From Polyangiaceae bacterium (GTDB taxonomy: Bacteria; Myxococcota_A; Polyangia; Polyangiales; Polyangiaceae): a stretch of DNA of 64,000 bases. The DNA is taken from the NCBI GenBank assembly GCA_020633205.1, contig JACKEB010000010.1:372001-436000 (forward strand), read 5' to 3'. Position 1 is the first letter of the stretch. Each line of letters begins with the position of its first letter. The position numbers and the translations under genes were made by a program. Below are positions 18,316-28,300 of this stretch, piece by piece. The notes under the pieces are model-generated. The model did no database searches. It worked only from the letters and a program-made list of their open reading frames with translations, and was not told the origin of the DNA.

Positions 18316-18978
18316 TCAGAAGCCGAAGGAGCCCTTCACGCCGAGCGTCAGCCACTGGTGCATGGCGGTCTCCTCGATGTCGGCGTCTTTGCCCGCCGAG
18401 TCGGTCGTCTTCGAGTACTGGCCCAGCGCGAACGACACGTAGGGTCCGACACCGATGCCATCCGCGACCTGGAAGTCAGCCCCACCGTTGAGCGAGATGA
18501 ACTCGAGGCCGCTCAGGCTGAAGTCTTGGGACTGACCACCGGCTTCGCGACTCATCGAGATGTCTTCGAAACCAAATCCGAGTCCGAACCAGGGGTCCAG
18601 ATTTTCCCCACGGGAAAGGTGATACTGCGCCTGGATACCGTAGCGCAGCTGGTTCGCGCTGCAGTCCACGCCCGAGGGGCACGCATCGTCCGCGACGCTC
18701 AAGACCGCATAGCCGAAGTAGGCCCCCAGCATGATCTCGGGCGTCACGAAGTAGCCGGCGTCGAGCTGCAATGCTGGAAAGGCACTCGACACGGTGTCGG
18801 AGAGCTTGAACTCCGTCGTCTGTCCAGCCACGGTGACGTCATCCTGCACCTTGCCCATGGGGATACCGTACCCAGCGCGCAGGCCGAGGCTGATCGGCTT
18901 GTCTTGCGCCATGGCGGTGGAAGAGAACAGGCCAAGCAGAGTTGCAGCGCCAGCGGCGCTCACGAGCAGCTTCTTCAT
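18316..18978 (-). CDS. Outer-membrane beta-barrel protein
   Basis: A 220-residue protein with a classical signal peptide (KKLLVSAAGAATLLGLFSSTAMA, cut after AMA). The mature chain has alternating amphipathic strands (ISLGLRAGYG, FPALQLDAGYFV, IMLGAYFGYAV) and finishes with a C-terminal Phe in GVKGSFGF, the export signature for BAM-inserted barrels. The size fits an eight-stranded OmpW/OmpA-like barrel. Two cysteines (CPSGVDC) probably close an extracellular loop. It is monocistronic, with its own terminator and a good AAAGGAGC site before the ATG. The ligand or role is unknown. Confidence 0.85.
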   Translation of the reverse strand: MKKLLVSAAGAATLLGLFSSTAMAQDKPISLGLRAGYGIPMGKVQDDVTVAGQTTEFKLSDTVSSAFPALQLDAGYFVTPEIMLGAYFGYAVLSVADDACPSGVDCSANQLRYGIQAQYHLSRGENLDPWFGLGFGFEDISMSREAGGQSQDFSLSGLEFISLNGGADFQVADGIGVGPYVSFALGQYSKTTDSAGKDADIEETAMHQWLTLGVKGSFGF

Positions 18979-19574
18979 ACTAGCTCCTTTGGGGTGGCGG
19001 ATGACGCAGCACCCATCTTAGATATTCAAATCAATCGTTCAGGCCTGGCGCTGCTTAGGGGATCGAGGTTTGGGTCAAGCAGGCCAGGTCAAGCAGCTCG
19101 GCAGTGTTGCCGATGTGACTCCACATACGGCGCGCCCTGGATTTCCCTCCCTGATATCGGGCCCGATTTCCTGACATTGGACTCCGCTGCGCACCCCCAT
19201 TCGCAGAGCGTCAGAAAAAGCAAAGTCATCCTCGGTTTCCGTGAGCGAAAACCAGTCCAAGCACCGTCTAAGCGGCCTCGAACAGCGGCCGCAGCGCTCG
19301 AGGTCGCTTTCCTGAGTCGCGAGAACACGAATTTCCGCACAGATTCGCCAGTAGGTCAGGTTCGCTTCCCAGCGCCGAGCCTCCACCAACCAGACGGGCG
19401 TTTGGCGGTTCCGCGGTGATCCGACCTGCAGCAAAGTGCGGCTCGGCCCGCCGCAGCGGGCCCTCTCCAGCACCGAAGCGGCGCTTTCGCCAGGCTGGGC
19501 GCTGCTAACCAGCTGCTTGGCGGGCCGTGGCTGGCGCCGGGGCCGCGGATCTGCTTTACCGGAGTCGCCCCCCC
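18979..19574. other. Intergenic region of about 600 bases without a supported gene
   Basis: It separates the divergent beta-barrel and hydrolase genes. Several short open frames exist on the minus strand (for example 19075-19473), but they lack a ribosome binding site and any recognisable protein pattern. The stretch 19160-19330 is less GC-rich than its surroundings. A GGTCAAGCAG word occurs twice 14 bases apart (19073-19082, 19087-19096). I see no hairpin with a T-tract. Confidence 0.5.
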
Positions 19575-20936
19575 ATGCTGAAACACTTACAGAAGCGGCT
19601 CGGGAGCCCTCTGGGCCTCTTGAGCATCTCCGCTTTGATTATTGCTGGGATCGCCTTGGTTCGACCCGGTGTGGCGAAAAAGCCCGTTACCAAAGAAGCC
19701 CCGGAGGTGGTGGCCGAGGCGCCCCGCGCCGAACCGGTCAAGCTGGCTCAGCTGAAAGCCGAGCCGCTGAACGACCAGCTGCGCCTCAAGGGCTTCCACG
19801 AGTGCAACCCCCACGACCCGATAGGGCTCGGGCCGTACGCGGCGTACCGCAAGCTGCGCATGGGACAGATCGCCATTCCGCAGAAAGGCGGGCACACCAA
19901 CGACTTCGGCTACGACGTGCTGATCCACTTCCACGGCCACGAACCGATTCGCAAGACCCTGGTTCAGGTGGCTCACGGCATCACCTACGTGGGCGTCGAT
20001 CGCGGGACCGGCAGCGGCCCATACACCAAAGCGTTCGAAGATCCTGAGCGCTTCCCGCGGCTGCTCAGGTCGATCCAAAAGAACCTTCAGGCGTACTCCA
20101 ACGACCCGCGCGCCCACATCCGACACCTGGCCATTTCCGCATGGAGCGCAGGCTACGGAGCGGTGAATCGGATCTTGAAGCACAGTGCGGACAAGGTGGA
20201 CGCGGTCGTGCTGCTGGATGGACTCCATGGCGGCTGGAAGCCCGGCGCCGCGCACCATTCAAAGCCGAGCGACGTCGATCCAGCGTTCATTCAACCCATC
20301 TTCGACTACGCCAAGAACGCGAAGGCTGGGCGCGGGATCTTCTACCTCACCCACTCCCAAGTCGAACCCGAGGGCGGCTACCCATCCGTTCGCCTGACGA
20401 CCGCGCTCTTGCTCGAGCAGCTTGGGCTCAGCCTCGAAAAGCGCGATGCAGGCGACTCAGAGTTTGGTTTGTTGGGGGAGGTGCACTCCGGCAACCTGCA
20501 CGTGCTGTCCTACGCCGGACACCGTGAATACGCCCATTGCTCGCACATCTCCCACATCACCGAGGCGCTCTACCTCCTCGAATCCACGTGGAAAACTCCT
20601 CCCTTCGACCGCTCCGTCGAGAACACACCGGCCCCGAAGCTTGGCACCCCTCAAGCGGAGACCGACGACGAAGACAGCGACGACTCCTCTGACGATTCAG
20701 CTGACGAGGTTGACGAGCCCACACCGGACGCCGAGGAAGCACCAGCGGGCGAGGCAGCCCCTCAAGACCCCGAGGCTGCCGAAGCGAAGCCCAGCGCCCC
20801 GACCGCGCCAAGCGGTTCACCGACCAGCAAGCCGAGCGGCGCTACACCAACGCCAGACAAGCCGAGCGCGCCGGCCCCGACCCCAACGGCGAAGCCAGCC
20901 CAGCCTCAGCAGCCGGCGGAACAACCCGCGCCCTGA
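19575..20936 (+). CDS. Secreted or anchored alpha/beta-hydrolase-like protein with acidic Pro-rich tail
   Basis: A 453-residue protein. A membrane or signal segment at about residues 12-30 precedes an alpha/beta-hydrolase-like core. VLIHFHGHEP is the beta3/oxyanion region. AISAWSAGYGAV carries the nucleophile elbow with Ser in a SxSAG-like setting. VVLLDGLHGG is a possible acid, and HREYAHCSHISH the C-terminal His. After about residue 355 the chain becomes an Asp/Glu-rich run and then a Pro/Ala/Ser tail of about 100 residues, surely disordered. The ATG at 19575 has GGAG about ten bases upstream. A Ser hydrolase (esterase or peptidase) outside the cytoplasm is the best guess, with the substrate unknown. 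Confidence 0.68.
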   Translation: MLKHLQKRLGSPLGLLSISALIIAGIALVRPGVAKKPVTKEAPEVVAEAPRAEPVKLAQLKAEPLNDQLRLKGFHECNPHDPIGLGPYAAYRKLRMGQIAIPQKGGHTNDFGYDVLIHFHGHEPIRKTLVQVAHGITYVGVDRGTGSGPYTKAFEDPERFPRLLRSIQKNLQAYSNDPRAHIRHLAISAWSAGYGAVNRILKHSADKVDAVVLLDGLHGGWKPGAAHHSKPSDVDPAFIQPIFDYAKNAKAGRGIFYLTHSQVEPEGGYPSVRLTTALLLEQLGLSLEKRDAGDSEFGLLGEVHSGNLHVLSYAGHREYAHCSHISHITEALYLLESTWKTPPFDRSVENTPAPKLGTPQAETDDEDSDDSSDDSADEVDEPTPDAEEAPAGEAAPQDPEAAEAKPSAPTAPSGSPTSKPSGATPTPDKPSAPAPTPTAKPAQPQQPAEQPAP

Positions 20937-20948
20937 CGCCGCCGCCCG

Positions 20949-21731
20949 CTACTCGTCCTTCAGATTCTGCGCGAGGTACTCGACCTCTTCTTTGGCGAGC
21001 ATCGCGCTAACCTTGAAGTGCTGGCGATAGAGGTCGACGGCACGCGCCTTCTCCCCAGCGCGCAGCAGCGCGACTACCTGAGCCTTCGGGTCGCCTGAAG
21101 GAGGCGCGGCGCCAACAGGTGCTGCAGTTGGCAGCGAGGCGCTGGTTGGCAGACCGACCGGGGCAGAACCGCCGGGCGTCGTCGGTACCGCAGAGCTGGG
21201 ACTCCCCGAAATGGGCGCCCCGGGCACGGCCGGCGGAGGCCCTTGAGGCGGCCCAAAGCCGGCTTGAGGTCCTGGTGCAGCTTGATTTCCTGACGGTGCC
21301 GGAGCACCGGCCGGCGGGCCCCAGCCAGCTGGGGGCGACGGAGCACCGGCCGCTGGCGGACCCCACCCCGCAGGCGGCGCAGCCGCTGTTCCCTGCGGAT
21401 TCGGCTGTGCACCCGTTGGCTGGGAGGCAACCTGAGCCGTGATGGCCGGCGCAAACTGGGTTGGCCCCGTCGCGTCGGCCCCCGCCGCAGGAGCGCCGCT
21501 CAGCTGCCCGGCGCGCGCACGCACTTGGTCGAGGATGGGTGGCGGGATCTGTTGCCACGCCGAGGGGACGGCAGCCCGCCCCTGTTGGAGCAAAGCCTGG
21601 AGCGGCTGAGCTTCCTCCGTCGGAGGAATTCCAGGCCCGCTATCCCAAATCCACACCAAGCGGTCCCCACGGATCTCCACCGCATACTGGTAAGGCAGCT
21701 CAGCCACCCGCCAGGTCCAACGATCAGGCAT
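20949..21731 (-). CDS. Hypothetical protein with long Pro/Gly/Ala-rich linker
   Basis: About 260 residues without signal peptide. The N-terminus (TWRVAELPYQYAVEIRGDRLVW) looks like a small folded beta domain. The centre, roughly 75-210, is Pro/Ala/Gly-rich with PPAGWGPPA repeats. The last 45 residues are helical (KAQVVALLRAGEKARAVDLY, ending AKEEVEYLAQNLKDE), like the short helical C-terminal modules of bL12-type proteins. I chose ATG 21731, since an in-frame ATG at 21776 adds 15 residues of hydrophilic sequence. It converges on the hydrolase gene and diverges from recC. The function is unknown. Confidence 0.62.
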   Translation of the reverse strand: MPDRWTWRVAELPYQYAVEIRGDRLVWIWDSGPGIPPTEEAQPLQALLQQGRAAVPSAWQQIPPPILDQVRARAGQLSGAPAAGADATGPTQFAPAITAQVASQPTGAQPNPQGTAAAPPAGWGPPAAGAPSPPAGWGPPAGAPAPSGNQAAPGPQAGFGPPQGPPPAVPGAPISGSPSSAVPTTPGGSAPVGLPTSASLPTAAPVGAAPPSGDPKAQVVALLRAGEKARAVDLYRQHFKVSAMLAKEEVEYLAQNLKDE

Positions 21732-21916
21732 GGGCGGAACGATAGCCTCCCTCTCCAGGAGCCGAATACTGAACACTTTTTCCGTGTTATTGTTCGTCCT
21801 ACCTGGGCTTTCCTCCCACAGTAGTTTAAGCGCCTTGCTCGTGCCGAGCGGAACCCGCCACGGTCCTTCGGAGCCGCACGGCGTCTGTCCCTCCCCCCCA
21901 ACCCTGCCTGACCCCT
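21732..21916. promoter_or_regulatory. Divergent promoter region upstream of recC
   Basis: The AT-richest part, 21770-21800, contains GAACA (21771-21775) and TGTTC (21791-21795) as inverted half-sites, and an inner ACAC/GTGT pair. This loosely recalls a damage-response operator but has too wide a spacer for a known LexA box. No clear -35/-10 is visible. The G-rich word variant lies at 21887-21904, close to the recC start. Confidence 0.35.
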
Positions 21917-24900
21917 ATGCCCCGGCGCCTGTTCGTCTATCGCAGCAATCACGCGGAGCAGCTCGCGAAGAGCCTCGCGGAGGTGCTGCGGGTGCCTGTC
22001 GCGGATCCGATGCGCGCGGAGCGGGTGGTGGTTCAGGGCCGCGGGATGGCGACGTGGCTCAGTCAGCAGCTCGCCCTCGAGCTGGGCGTCTTCACGAACG
22101 GTGAGTTCCTTTACCCACGGAACTTCGTTTCACAAATCTATGCGGAAACGTTCTCCCGACCAGATCTCTCGAGCCACTCTCGCGAGGGACTGTTTTGGGG
22201 GCTGTACTCGAGCCTGGCGACGTTGCCCGCAGAGTTCGCGGGACTCGAGCCGAGCCCGGATCGTGAAGCTCTAGAGAGCGTCCTCGGCTACCTCGCGGGC
22301 GGCGCGCTGGACCTCAAGACCCAGCAGCTCGCCGCGCGAGTGACTCGCGCCTTCGATGGTTACTTGGTTTTCCGCCCGGAACTAATAGCCGCATGGGAAG
22401 CGGGGAAAAGCGGAGACCTGCCGCCGCGACTCGAGAGCTCCGCTGCCTGGCAGGCCGCGCTGTGGCGGCGATTGCCAGAAGCGCTGCGAAAGCACCACCT
22501 AGCTTACCTCGAGCGTGACTTCGATCAGCGCGTCCGAGAGCTTGCAGAGCTCCCTGCAGACGTCGCCGCTAGTCAGCACCAGCTGCCGGAACGCGTGTGC
22601 TTGTTCGGTCTCTCGAGCCTACCCCCGCTCTACCTGAGGAGCGTCGCGCGCCTGGCCGACTTGATCGACGTGCACTTGTTCGTGCTCTCGCCTTCGCGAG
22701 GCTGGTTCGCGGATCAAGCTGCCCCTCGCCAGCGGGCGAAGCTCATCGAGCAGGGGCAAGCACTCGAAGAGCCCCACGAGTTACTCGCGGCTCTTGGCGT
22801 CGCGGGTGCGCACTTCCAGCAGCTGCTCGAAGAACTCGGGGCTGGCTATCAAGAGCCCCTCGAGCTGTATCGCGACCCGACCGAGGGGAAGGCGGAGCCC
22901 AACCTGCTGGCAAGGGTACAGAAGAGCCTGCTGGAGCTAGACGATGCCCTCGAGCCAAGCCTCCCGACGAGCGACCAGTCCATCGCCGTGCACTCGTGTC
23001 ATGGCCCAATGCGAGAAGTCGAGGTCCTACACGATCTGCTGCTCGACCTACTCGAGAGCGATCCGACGCTTGCCCCCCAGGACATCATCGTCATGGCGCC
23101 CGATATCGAGCGCTACGCTCCGCTCATCGAAGCGGTCTTCGATCGACCTCAAGCGGATCGAACCGCCAGCAGTGACTCCGCGCGGCAACAGAGTGCAGCG
23201 TCACGCAAGGAGCGCCGCGGCGGGATCCCGTATCGAATCGCCGACCGGTCCGTACGCCACGACGCACCCGTGCTCGAAGGGCTATTTCGGGTGTTGTCGC
23301 TGGTGGGTGGACGTCACAGCGCGAGCCAGCTCCTCGACTTGCTGAACCTCGCGCCGATCGCGGAGCGCTTTCAAATCCAAGTCGCCGAACTCGACTCGAT
23401 CGCCGAGTGGGTGCGCGAGACGGGGATCCGTTGGGCGATCGACGAACAGGATCGCGTCAGGCATGGCCAACCGGAGATCCGCCAGAACACCTGGCGCTTC
23501 GGCCTGGACCGCTTGCTCGTCGGCTACGCTCTGCCCGGCCAAGACCGGCGACGCTTTCACGGTTGCCTCCCCTACGACGAGGTCGAGGGTCAGGCTGCGG
23601 AGCTCGCTGGGAAGCTCGCGTCGTTCGCCGAGACGCTGTTCAAGAGCTTGGACACTCTGGATCAGTCGAAGAGCCTCGCGGAGTGGCAGGCTGCGCTCGC
23701 GCGGGTGGTGGGACTCTTGTTCGCAACGGAAGGCGACTACGCGTGGCAGCACCAGCGAGTGCTGAGTGCCCTCGAGCAGATCCGCAGCGCCGCTGAGAGC
23801 GTGGGCTTCGGCTCCAAGATCGGCCTCAAGGTCTTGATGCCCTTGCTCGCTGAGCAACTGGACGAGTCGCAACCTGCCAAGAGCTTCCTCACCGGCGGCG
23901 TGACGTTCTGCGCGATGGTTCCCATGCGCTCCATCCCTTTCCGCGTGGTCTGCTTGATGGGCATGGACGAAGATGCGTTTCCGCGGAGAGATAGCCAGGT
24001 TGACTTCGACTTGGCCAGCGCCTTGCCACGGCCCGGCGATCGTTCGCGGAGCCAGGACGACCGCTATCTCTTCCTCGAGGCGCTGCTCTCCACCCGAGAT
24101 AGGCTGATCATCACGTACAACGGCCAGAGCATTCACGACAACTCCAAGCGTCCGCCGAGCGTCGCGGTGGAGGAGCTACTCGACCATCTGGAGCGACAGC
24201 TCAGCCCTGCGTCACCGCAAGTCGAAGTCGACCTCGCCGAGAACGAGCCTGCGCTCGACGTTCGCCAGCGGCTGATCACGGAGCACCCGCTGCAACCCTT
24301 CAGTCGCCGCTACTTCGACGGTCAGGAGCCAAGCCTGTTCAGCTTCCGCCAAGAGCTGTGTCGAGGAGCCGCCACGGCGCGCAGCAGCCGTCACCAGCCA
24401 ACGCCCATTTTCGAGGGTCGCCTGCCGAGCTTGGAAGGCCCCCCGCGCTTCGGTCTACGCGACCTGTTGCTCTTCGTATCGGCGCCCCAGCAGTACCTCT
24501 TCGAGCGCCGGCTCGGCTTGTTCCTTCGGGAGGAAAGCGCGGAGCTCCTCGACCGAGAGCCGATCGAGCTTTCTGCGCTGGAGAAGTACTCCGTAGGCAA
24601 CGTCTTGCTTCAGCTCGGCCTCGAAGGTGTGGACGACGACGAGAGCCTGATGGTGCTCCGCGCGAGCGGAAAGTTGCCGTTCGGCACCAGCGGTTCGGTC
24701 ACTCGCGACGTGCTCCAAGCGGAGACGGACGCGATGAAACAGGCCCTACTCGGTGCCATGGCTGGCCACCCAGCCCAGAGCCATCATGTTTCCCTACGGA
24801 TGCCATGCGGCGTTCAGCTAGAAGGCAACCTGGACGACGTGTACGGCGGGCGGATGATCCGCGCAAACTTCATGCGGCCGCGACCCAAGCGCCAGCTGCG

Positions 24901-25387
24901 CGCCTGGGCAGAGCACCTGATTTGGTGCGCCCACGTGGAACAACGCGCCAGCGCGCCGGATAGCTCACGCCTGAAGAAGCCGAGCCAGCTGCCGCGGGAG
25001 GTCGCGAGGTCGTACGTGTTTTTGCGCCCGCAGCCGGGCAAGTCCCGCATCACGCGCTACGAGCTGCGAGCACCGGAGGACGCGACTCGCGAGCTTGACG
25101 TACTGTGTCGGCTCCTGCTCCTCGGGCTAGACGAGCCGCTCTATTTTTTCCCTGAGGCATCGCGCGCATTCGTCGACGCGCTGGAGAGCGGAAAGGAACA
25201 CCCCCACGCGGTGGCGAGCGCGGCGCTCGCCGACGACACTCGCTTCGATCCTTACGCGAGTCGCGTCGTCGGGAACAGCAGCGACGTCCGGGCTCTACCG
25301 CCCATTCCCGACACGCGGGCTCCGGGTTTTGACGAGCTCGCACAGACGATTTGGCAGCCCCTCTTGGCGCACCTGGAGGAGACCTAG
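21917..25387 (+). CDS. recC: Exodeoxyribonuclease V, RecC subunit
   Basis: A 1156-residue RecC, the Chi-scanning subunit of RecBCD, which repairs double-strand breaks. It begins with the typical FVYRSNHAEQLAKSLAEVL and has VVQGRGMATWLSQQLA, HSCHGPMREVEVLHDLLLDLL, IPYRIADRS, and FCAMVPMRSIPFRVVCLMGMDEDAFPR. These are the dead-helicase blocks conserved in RecC. C-terminally it has the LEGNLDDVYGG nuclease-like remnant. It is the first gene of a three-gene operon. Its stop overlaps the recB GTG (TAGTG), implying coupled translation. The length matches the enterobacterial protein (about 1120). Confidence 0.95.
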   Translation: MPRRLFVYRSNHAEQLAKSLAEVLRVPVADPMRAERVVVQGRGMATWLSQQLALELGVFTNGEFLYPRNFVSQIYAETFSRPDLSSHSREGLFWGLYSSLATLPAEFAGLEPSPDREALESVLGYLAGGALDLKTQQLAARVTRAFDGYLVFRPELIAAWEAGKSGDLPPRLESSAAWQAALWRRLPEALRKHHLAYLERDFDQRVRELAELPADVAASQHQLPERVCLFGLSSLPPLYLRSVARLADLIDVHLFVLSPSRGWFADQAAPRQRAKLIEQGQALEEPHELLAALGVAGAHFQQLLEELGAGYQEPLELYRDPTEGKAEPNLLARVQKSLLELDDALEPSLPTSDQSIAVHSCHGPMREVEVLHDLLLDLLESDPTLAPQDIIVMAPDIERYAPLIEAVFDRPQADRTASSDSARQQSAASRKERRGGIPYRIADRSVRHDAPVLEGLFRVLSLVGGRHSASQLLDLLNLAPIAERFQIQVAELDSIAEWVRETGIRWAIDEQDRVRHGQPEIRQNTWRFGLDRLLVGYALPGQDRRRFHGCLPYDEVEGQAAELAGKLASFAETLFKSLDTLDQSKSLAEWQAALARVVGLLFATEGDYAWQHQRVLSALEQIRSAAESVGFGSKIGLKVLMPLLAEQLDESQPAKSFLTGGVTFCAMVPMRSIPFRVVCLMGMDEDAFPRRDSQVDFDLASALPRPGDRSRSQDDRYLFLEALLSTRDRLIITYNGQSIHDNSKRPPSVAVEELLDHLERQLSPASPQVEVDLAENEPALDVRQRLITEHPLQPFSRRYFDGQEPSLFSFRQELCRGAATARSSRHQPTPIFEGRLPSLEGPPRFGLRDLLLFVSAPQQYLFERRLGLFLREESAELLDREPIELSALEKYSVGNVLLQLGLEGVDDDESLMVLRASGKLPFGTSGSVTRDVLQAETDAMKQALLGAMAGHPAQSHHVSLRMPCGVQLEGNLDDVYGGRMIRANFMRPRPKRQLRAWAEHLIWCAHVEQRASAPDSSRLKKPSQLPREVARSYVFLRPQPGKSRITRYELRAPEDATRELDVLCRLLLLGLDEPLYFFPEASRAFVDALESGKEHPHAVASAALADDTRFDPYASRVVGNSSDVRALPPIPDTRAPGFDELAQTIWQPLLAHLEET

Positions 25388-28300
25388 TGCGCCCCTTCGA
25401 CGCCAGCACGATCGAGCTCGCAGGTTTCAACTTGGTGGAAGCCAGCGCGGGCACCGGTAAGACTCACGCCATCACCAGCCTGGTGACTCGTCTGGTGTGC
25501 GAGCGGGGCCTGGGTATTGAACGCATTTTGGTGGTTACGTTCACCGAAGCGGCAGCGGCGGAGCTACGAGATCGCGTCCGAGCCAGGCTTAGCCATCTGC
25601 TAAGGGGGCTGGAGGTCGGCCGAACGCGCCTCGATCAAGCGGACACCGCATTGCTCGCGCGCCTGCGCTCTGTGCTGCCGGACGACGCGCTGAAGCCGCG
25701 GCTCGAGCTCGCCTTAGGGCGCTTCGACGAGGCGGCGATCTCGACCATCCACGGGTTCTGCCACCGCTGCCTCACGGAAATCGCGTTCGAGAGCGGCGGT
25801 CTGTTCGAGTCGGAACTCGTGCCGGACTTGAGCGTGTTGCGTGACGAGGTCGTGCGGGACTACTGGACCCTGGAGACCCACGCCGCCCCGGCAGAGTTTC
25901 TCCAGCAACTCGCCGCGCACAAGCTCGACTTGAAGGCCTGCCAGCGCCTGGCCGACCGCGTCGTCTCGAACCCGGAACTCCTGGTGTTGCCTCGAGCTGA
26001 GCAAGCGCCGATGCCTAACCGCAAGGCGCTCGAGCGTGCGGTGGACCGCGCGCGAGACGTCTACGACCGGGCAGAGCTCGATCGCATCCTGCGCCGAAAG
26101 GGCGTGAACCAAGTGAAGCTCAAGCTGCTCTTCGTCGATCAGCTACTCGACGATCTCGAGGATTTCTTGGGGGTGAGGGAGCGCCGGGGCGCCCTCGCTG
26201 ACACGCTGCCAGAGCGCTCGATACACCTGGCCCAGTCGCGCTTCCCGATGAACAAAGGCCAACCGATACCGCGTCACGCGTTCTTCGAGCGCTGGGAGAC
26301 GGTGGTCGAGGAACACGAGGCCCTTACCGAGGCGTGGCGAGGGCGCCTGGCGGCGTTCGTCACTGGGCTCGTCGAATACGCACGCCGGGAGATCCCGAAA
26401 CGTAAGCTCGAGCGAGGGCTGATTTCCTTCGACGACCTCTTGCAGCAGCTGGACGCCGCGCTCATCAGCTCGCGCGGACCTCAACTAGCAGACCGCATTC
26501 GGCGTCGTTTCCCCGCGGCACTCATCGACGAGTTCCAGGACACGGACAGCATCCAATGGCGGATCTTTCAGCGGCTCTACGTCGAGCCGCTGTCTGCTTC
26601 TCCTGGCTCCGCTGCTCCGAGCGCTGCTTCGCCGAATCTCCCGGTAAACGCAGACAGCGTGGGGCCGCTGTTCGTGATCGGGGACCCCAAGCAGGCCATC
26701 TATAGCTTTCGCGGTGCAGACCTCGGCGTCTATCTGCGGGCCGCGCGGGGCACGGCGAGCGAGCGCCAGTACACCATGGGCACGAACTGGCGCACAGACC
26801 CGGCGCTACTCGAGGCGCTGAACGGTCTGTACGATGCCGAGCGACTGCATGTGCCCTTCTTGGTCTCGGGCATCGCGTTTCCCCACATCGCTCCGAAGCC
26901 TGGCGCGACTGAGCGCCTCGCGACGATCGAGGGTGAGCCCCAAGGCGGCCTTAGCTTGGCGTTCGTCGACGCCGAGCTGAGTCAAGAGCTGGGGATCGCT
27001 GAGCTATGTGCGCGTGAGGTGCGCCACACGCTTGCGTCAGGTTTACACATCCTCGAGCAACCGCTGAGCGCTGGAGACATTGCGGTACTGACGCGCACCA
27101 ACGCTCAAGCCTTCGAGGTGCAGCACGCGTTGAACGGCCACGGGATCCCAAGCGTCGTGCTCGGCGATCAAAGCGTCTTTTTGTCGGTGGAGGCGCGCGA
27201 GCTTGGGCAACTGCTCAGCGCCGTCGCGGAGCCGACCCAAGTTCGGGCGCTGAAGGCTGCACTGACCACGGAGTTGATTGGGGTCAGCGCAAACGCCTTG
27301 GACGCGCTGGAGCGCGATGATCGGGAGTGGGACCTCTGGACCGCCCGCTTCCGCACCTGGAACCAGCTGTGGATGCAGCGCGGATTCGTGCAGATGATCC
27401 AGCGAGTGCTGGCGGAGCTTGGAAGCTTCGAACACCTGCTCGCGTTGACCGATGGCGAGCGGCGCCTCACCAATGTGCTCCACCTGATCGAGCTGATCCA
27501 TGCGGCAGCGCGCGGTCTTCACCTTGGCCCGGCTGGCATCCTCGCGTGGCTCAGCGTTCAGCGACTCGACAACAGTCAGCGTGTGGAGAACGTCCAGGTG
27601 CGGTTGGAGAGTGACGAGCGCGCGGTCAAAATCACCACGGTGCACAAGAGCAAGGGCCTCGAGTATCCAGTCGTCTTCTGCCCGTATGCGCACGCGGGCT
27701 CTGGACTCCACCCCGATGACAGCCGCCAGCCCGTCTTTCACGACGACGAGGGGAAGTTGACGCTGTCGCTCCTGTTCGAGAACGACAGCAAGCACCCACA
27801 CAAGCAGCGGGCAGTGAACGAGAGCCTCGAGGAGGCATTGCGCTTGCTGTACGTCGCGCTGACGCGCGCGAAGCACATGACCCACGTGTTCTGGGGCCCG
27901 ATTGGGCACAAGCACCAGAGACCCTACGCCTACTCCGCGCTAGGCTATCTGCTGCACCCGCCAGATCAGGGACGCATGGCGTGTGACGTGGATCGCCTCA
28001 AGGCCCACTTCAAGGACAAGTCCGCGGATGACCTACTACGCGAAGTCGCCGATCTGGCGAGTCGCATCCCCGGCCTCACACTACGTCGACTCGATGGGTC
28101 CATGCCCGGGACGCCGGTCCTCGGCGGCGCTCGGGAACACGCACTCAGCGCTCGCGCCCGGGAGCGCAGCATCGACCAATATTTCCGCACGGCTAGTTTC
28201 TCCGGTCTCGCTGCCCAAGCAGAGAAGCTCGAACTGGATCCGGATGAAGGTCGTGACCGCGACCAAGGTGGAGATCTGAGCGACGCCGAGGCAGACTTCT

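Noticed and set aside
17896..19419. Plus-strand open frame of about 500 codons
   Set aside because: It lies opposite the sugar dehydrogenase and beta-barrel genes and the gap; no motif and skewed composition.
19075..19473. Possible small gene in the 600-base gap
   Set aside because: No ribosome binding site, and no protein-like composition or motif.
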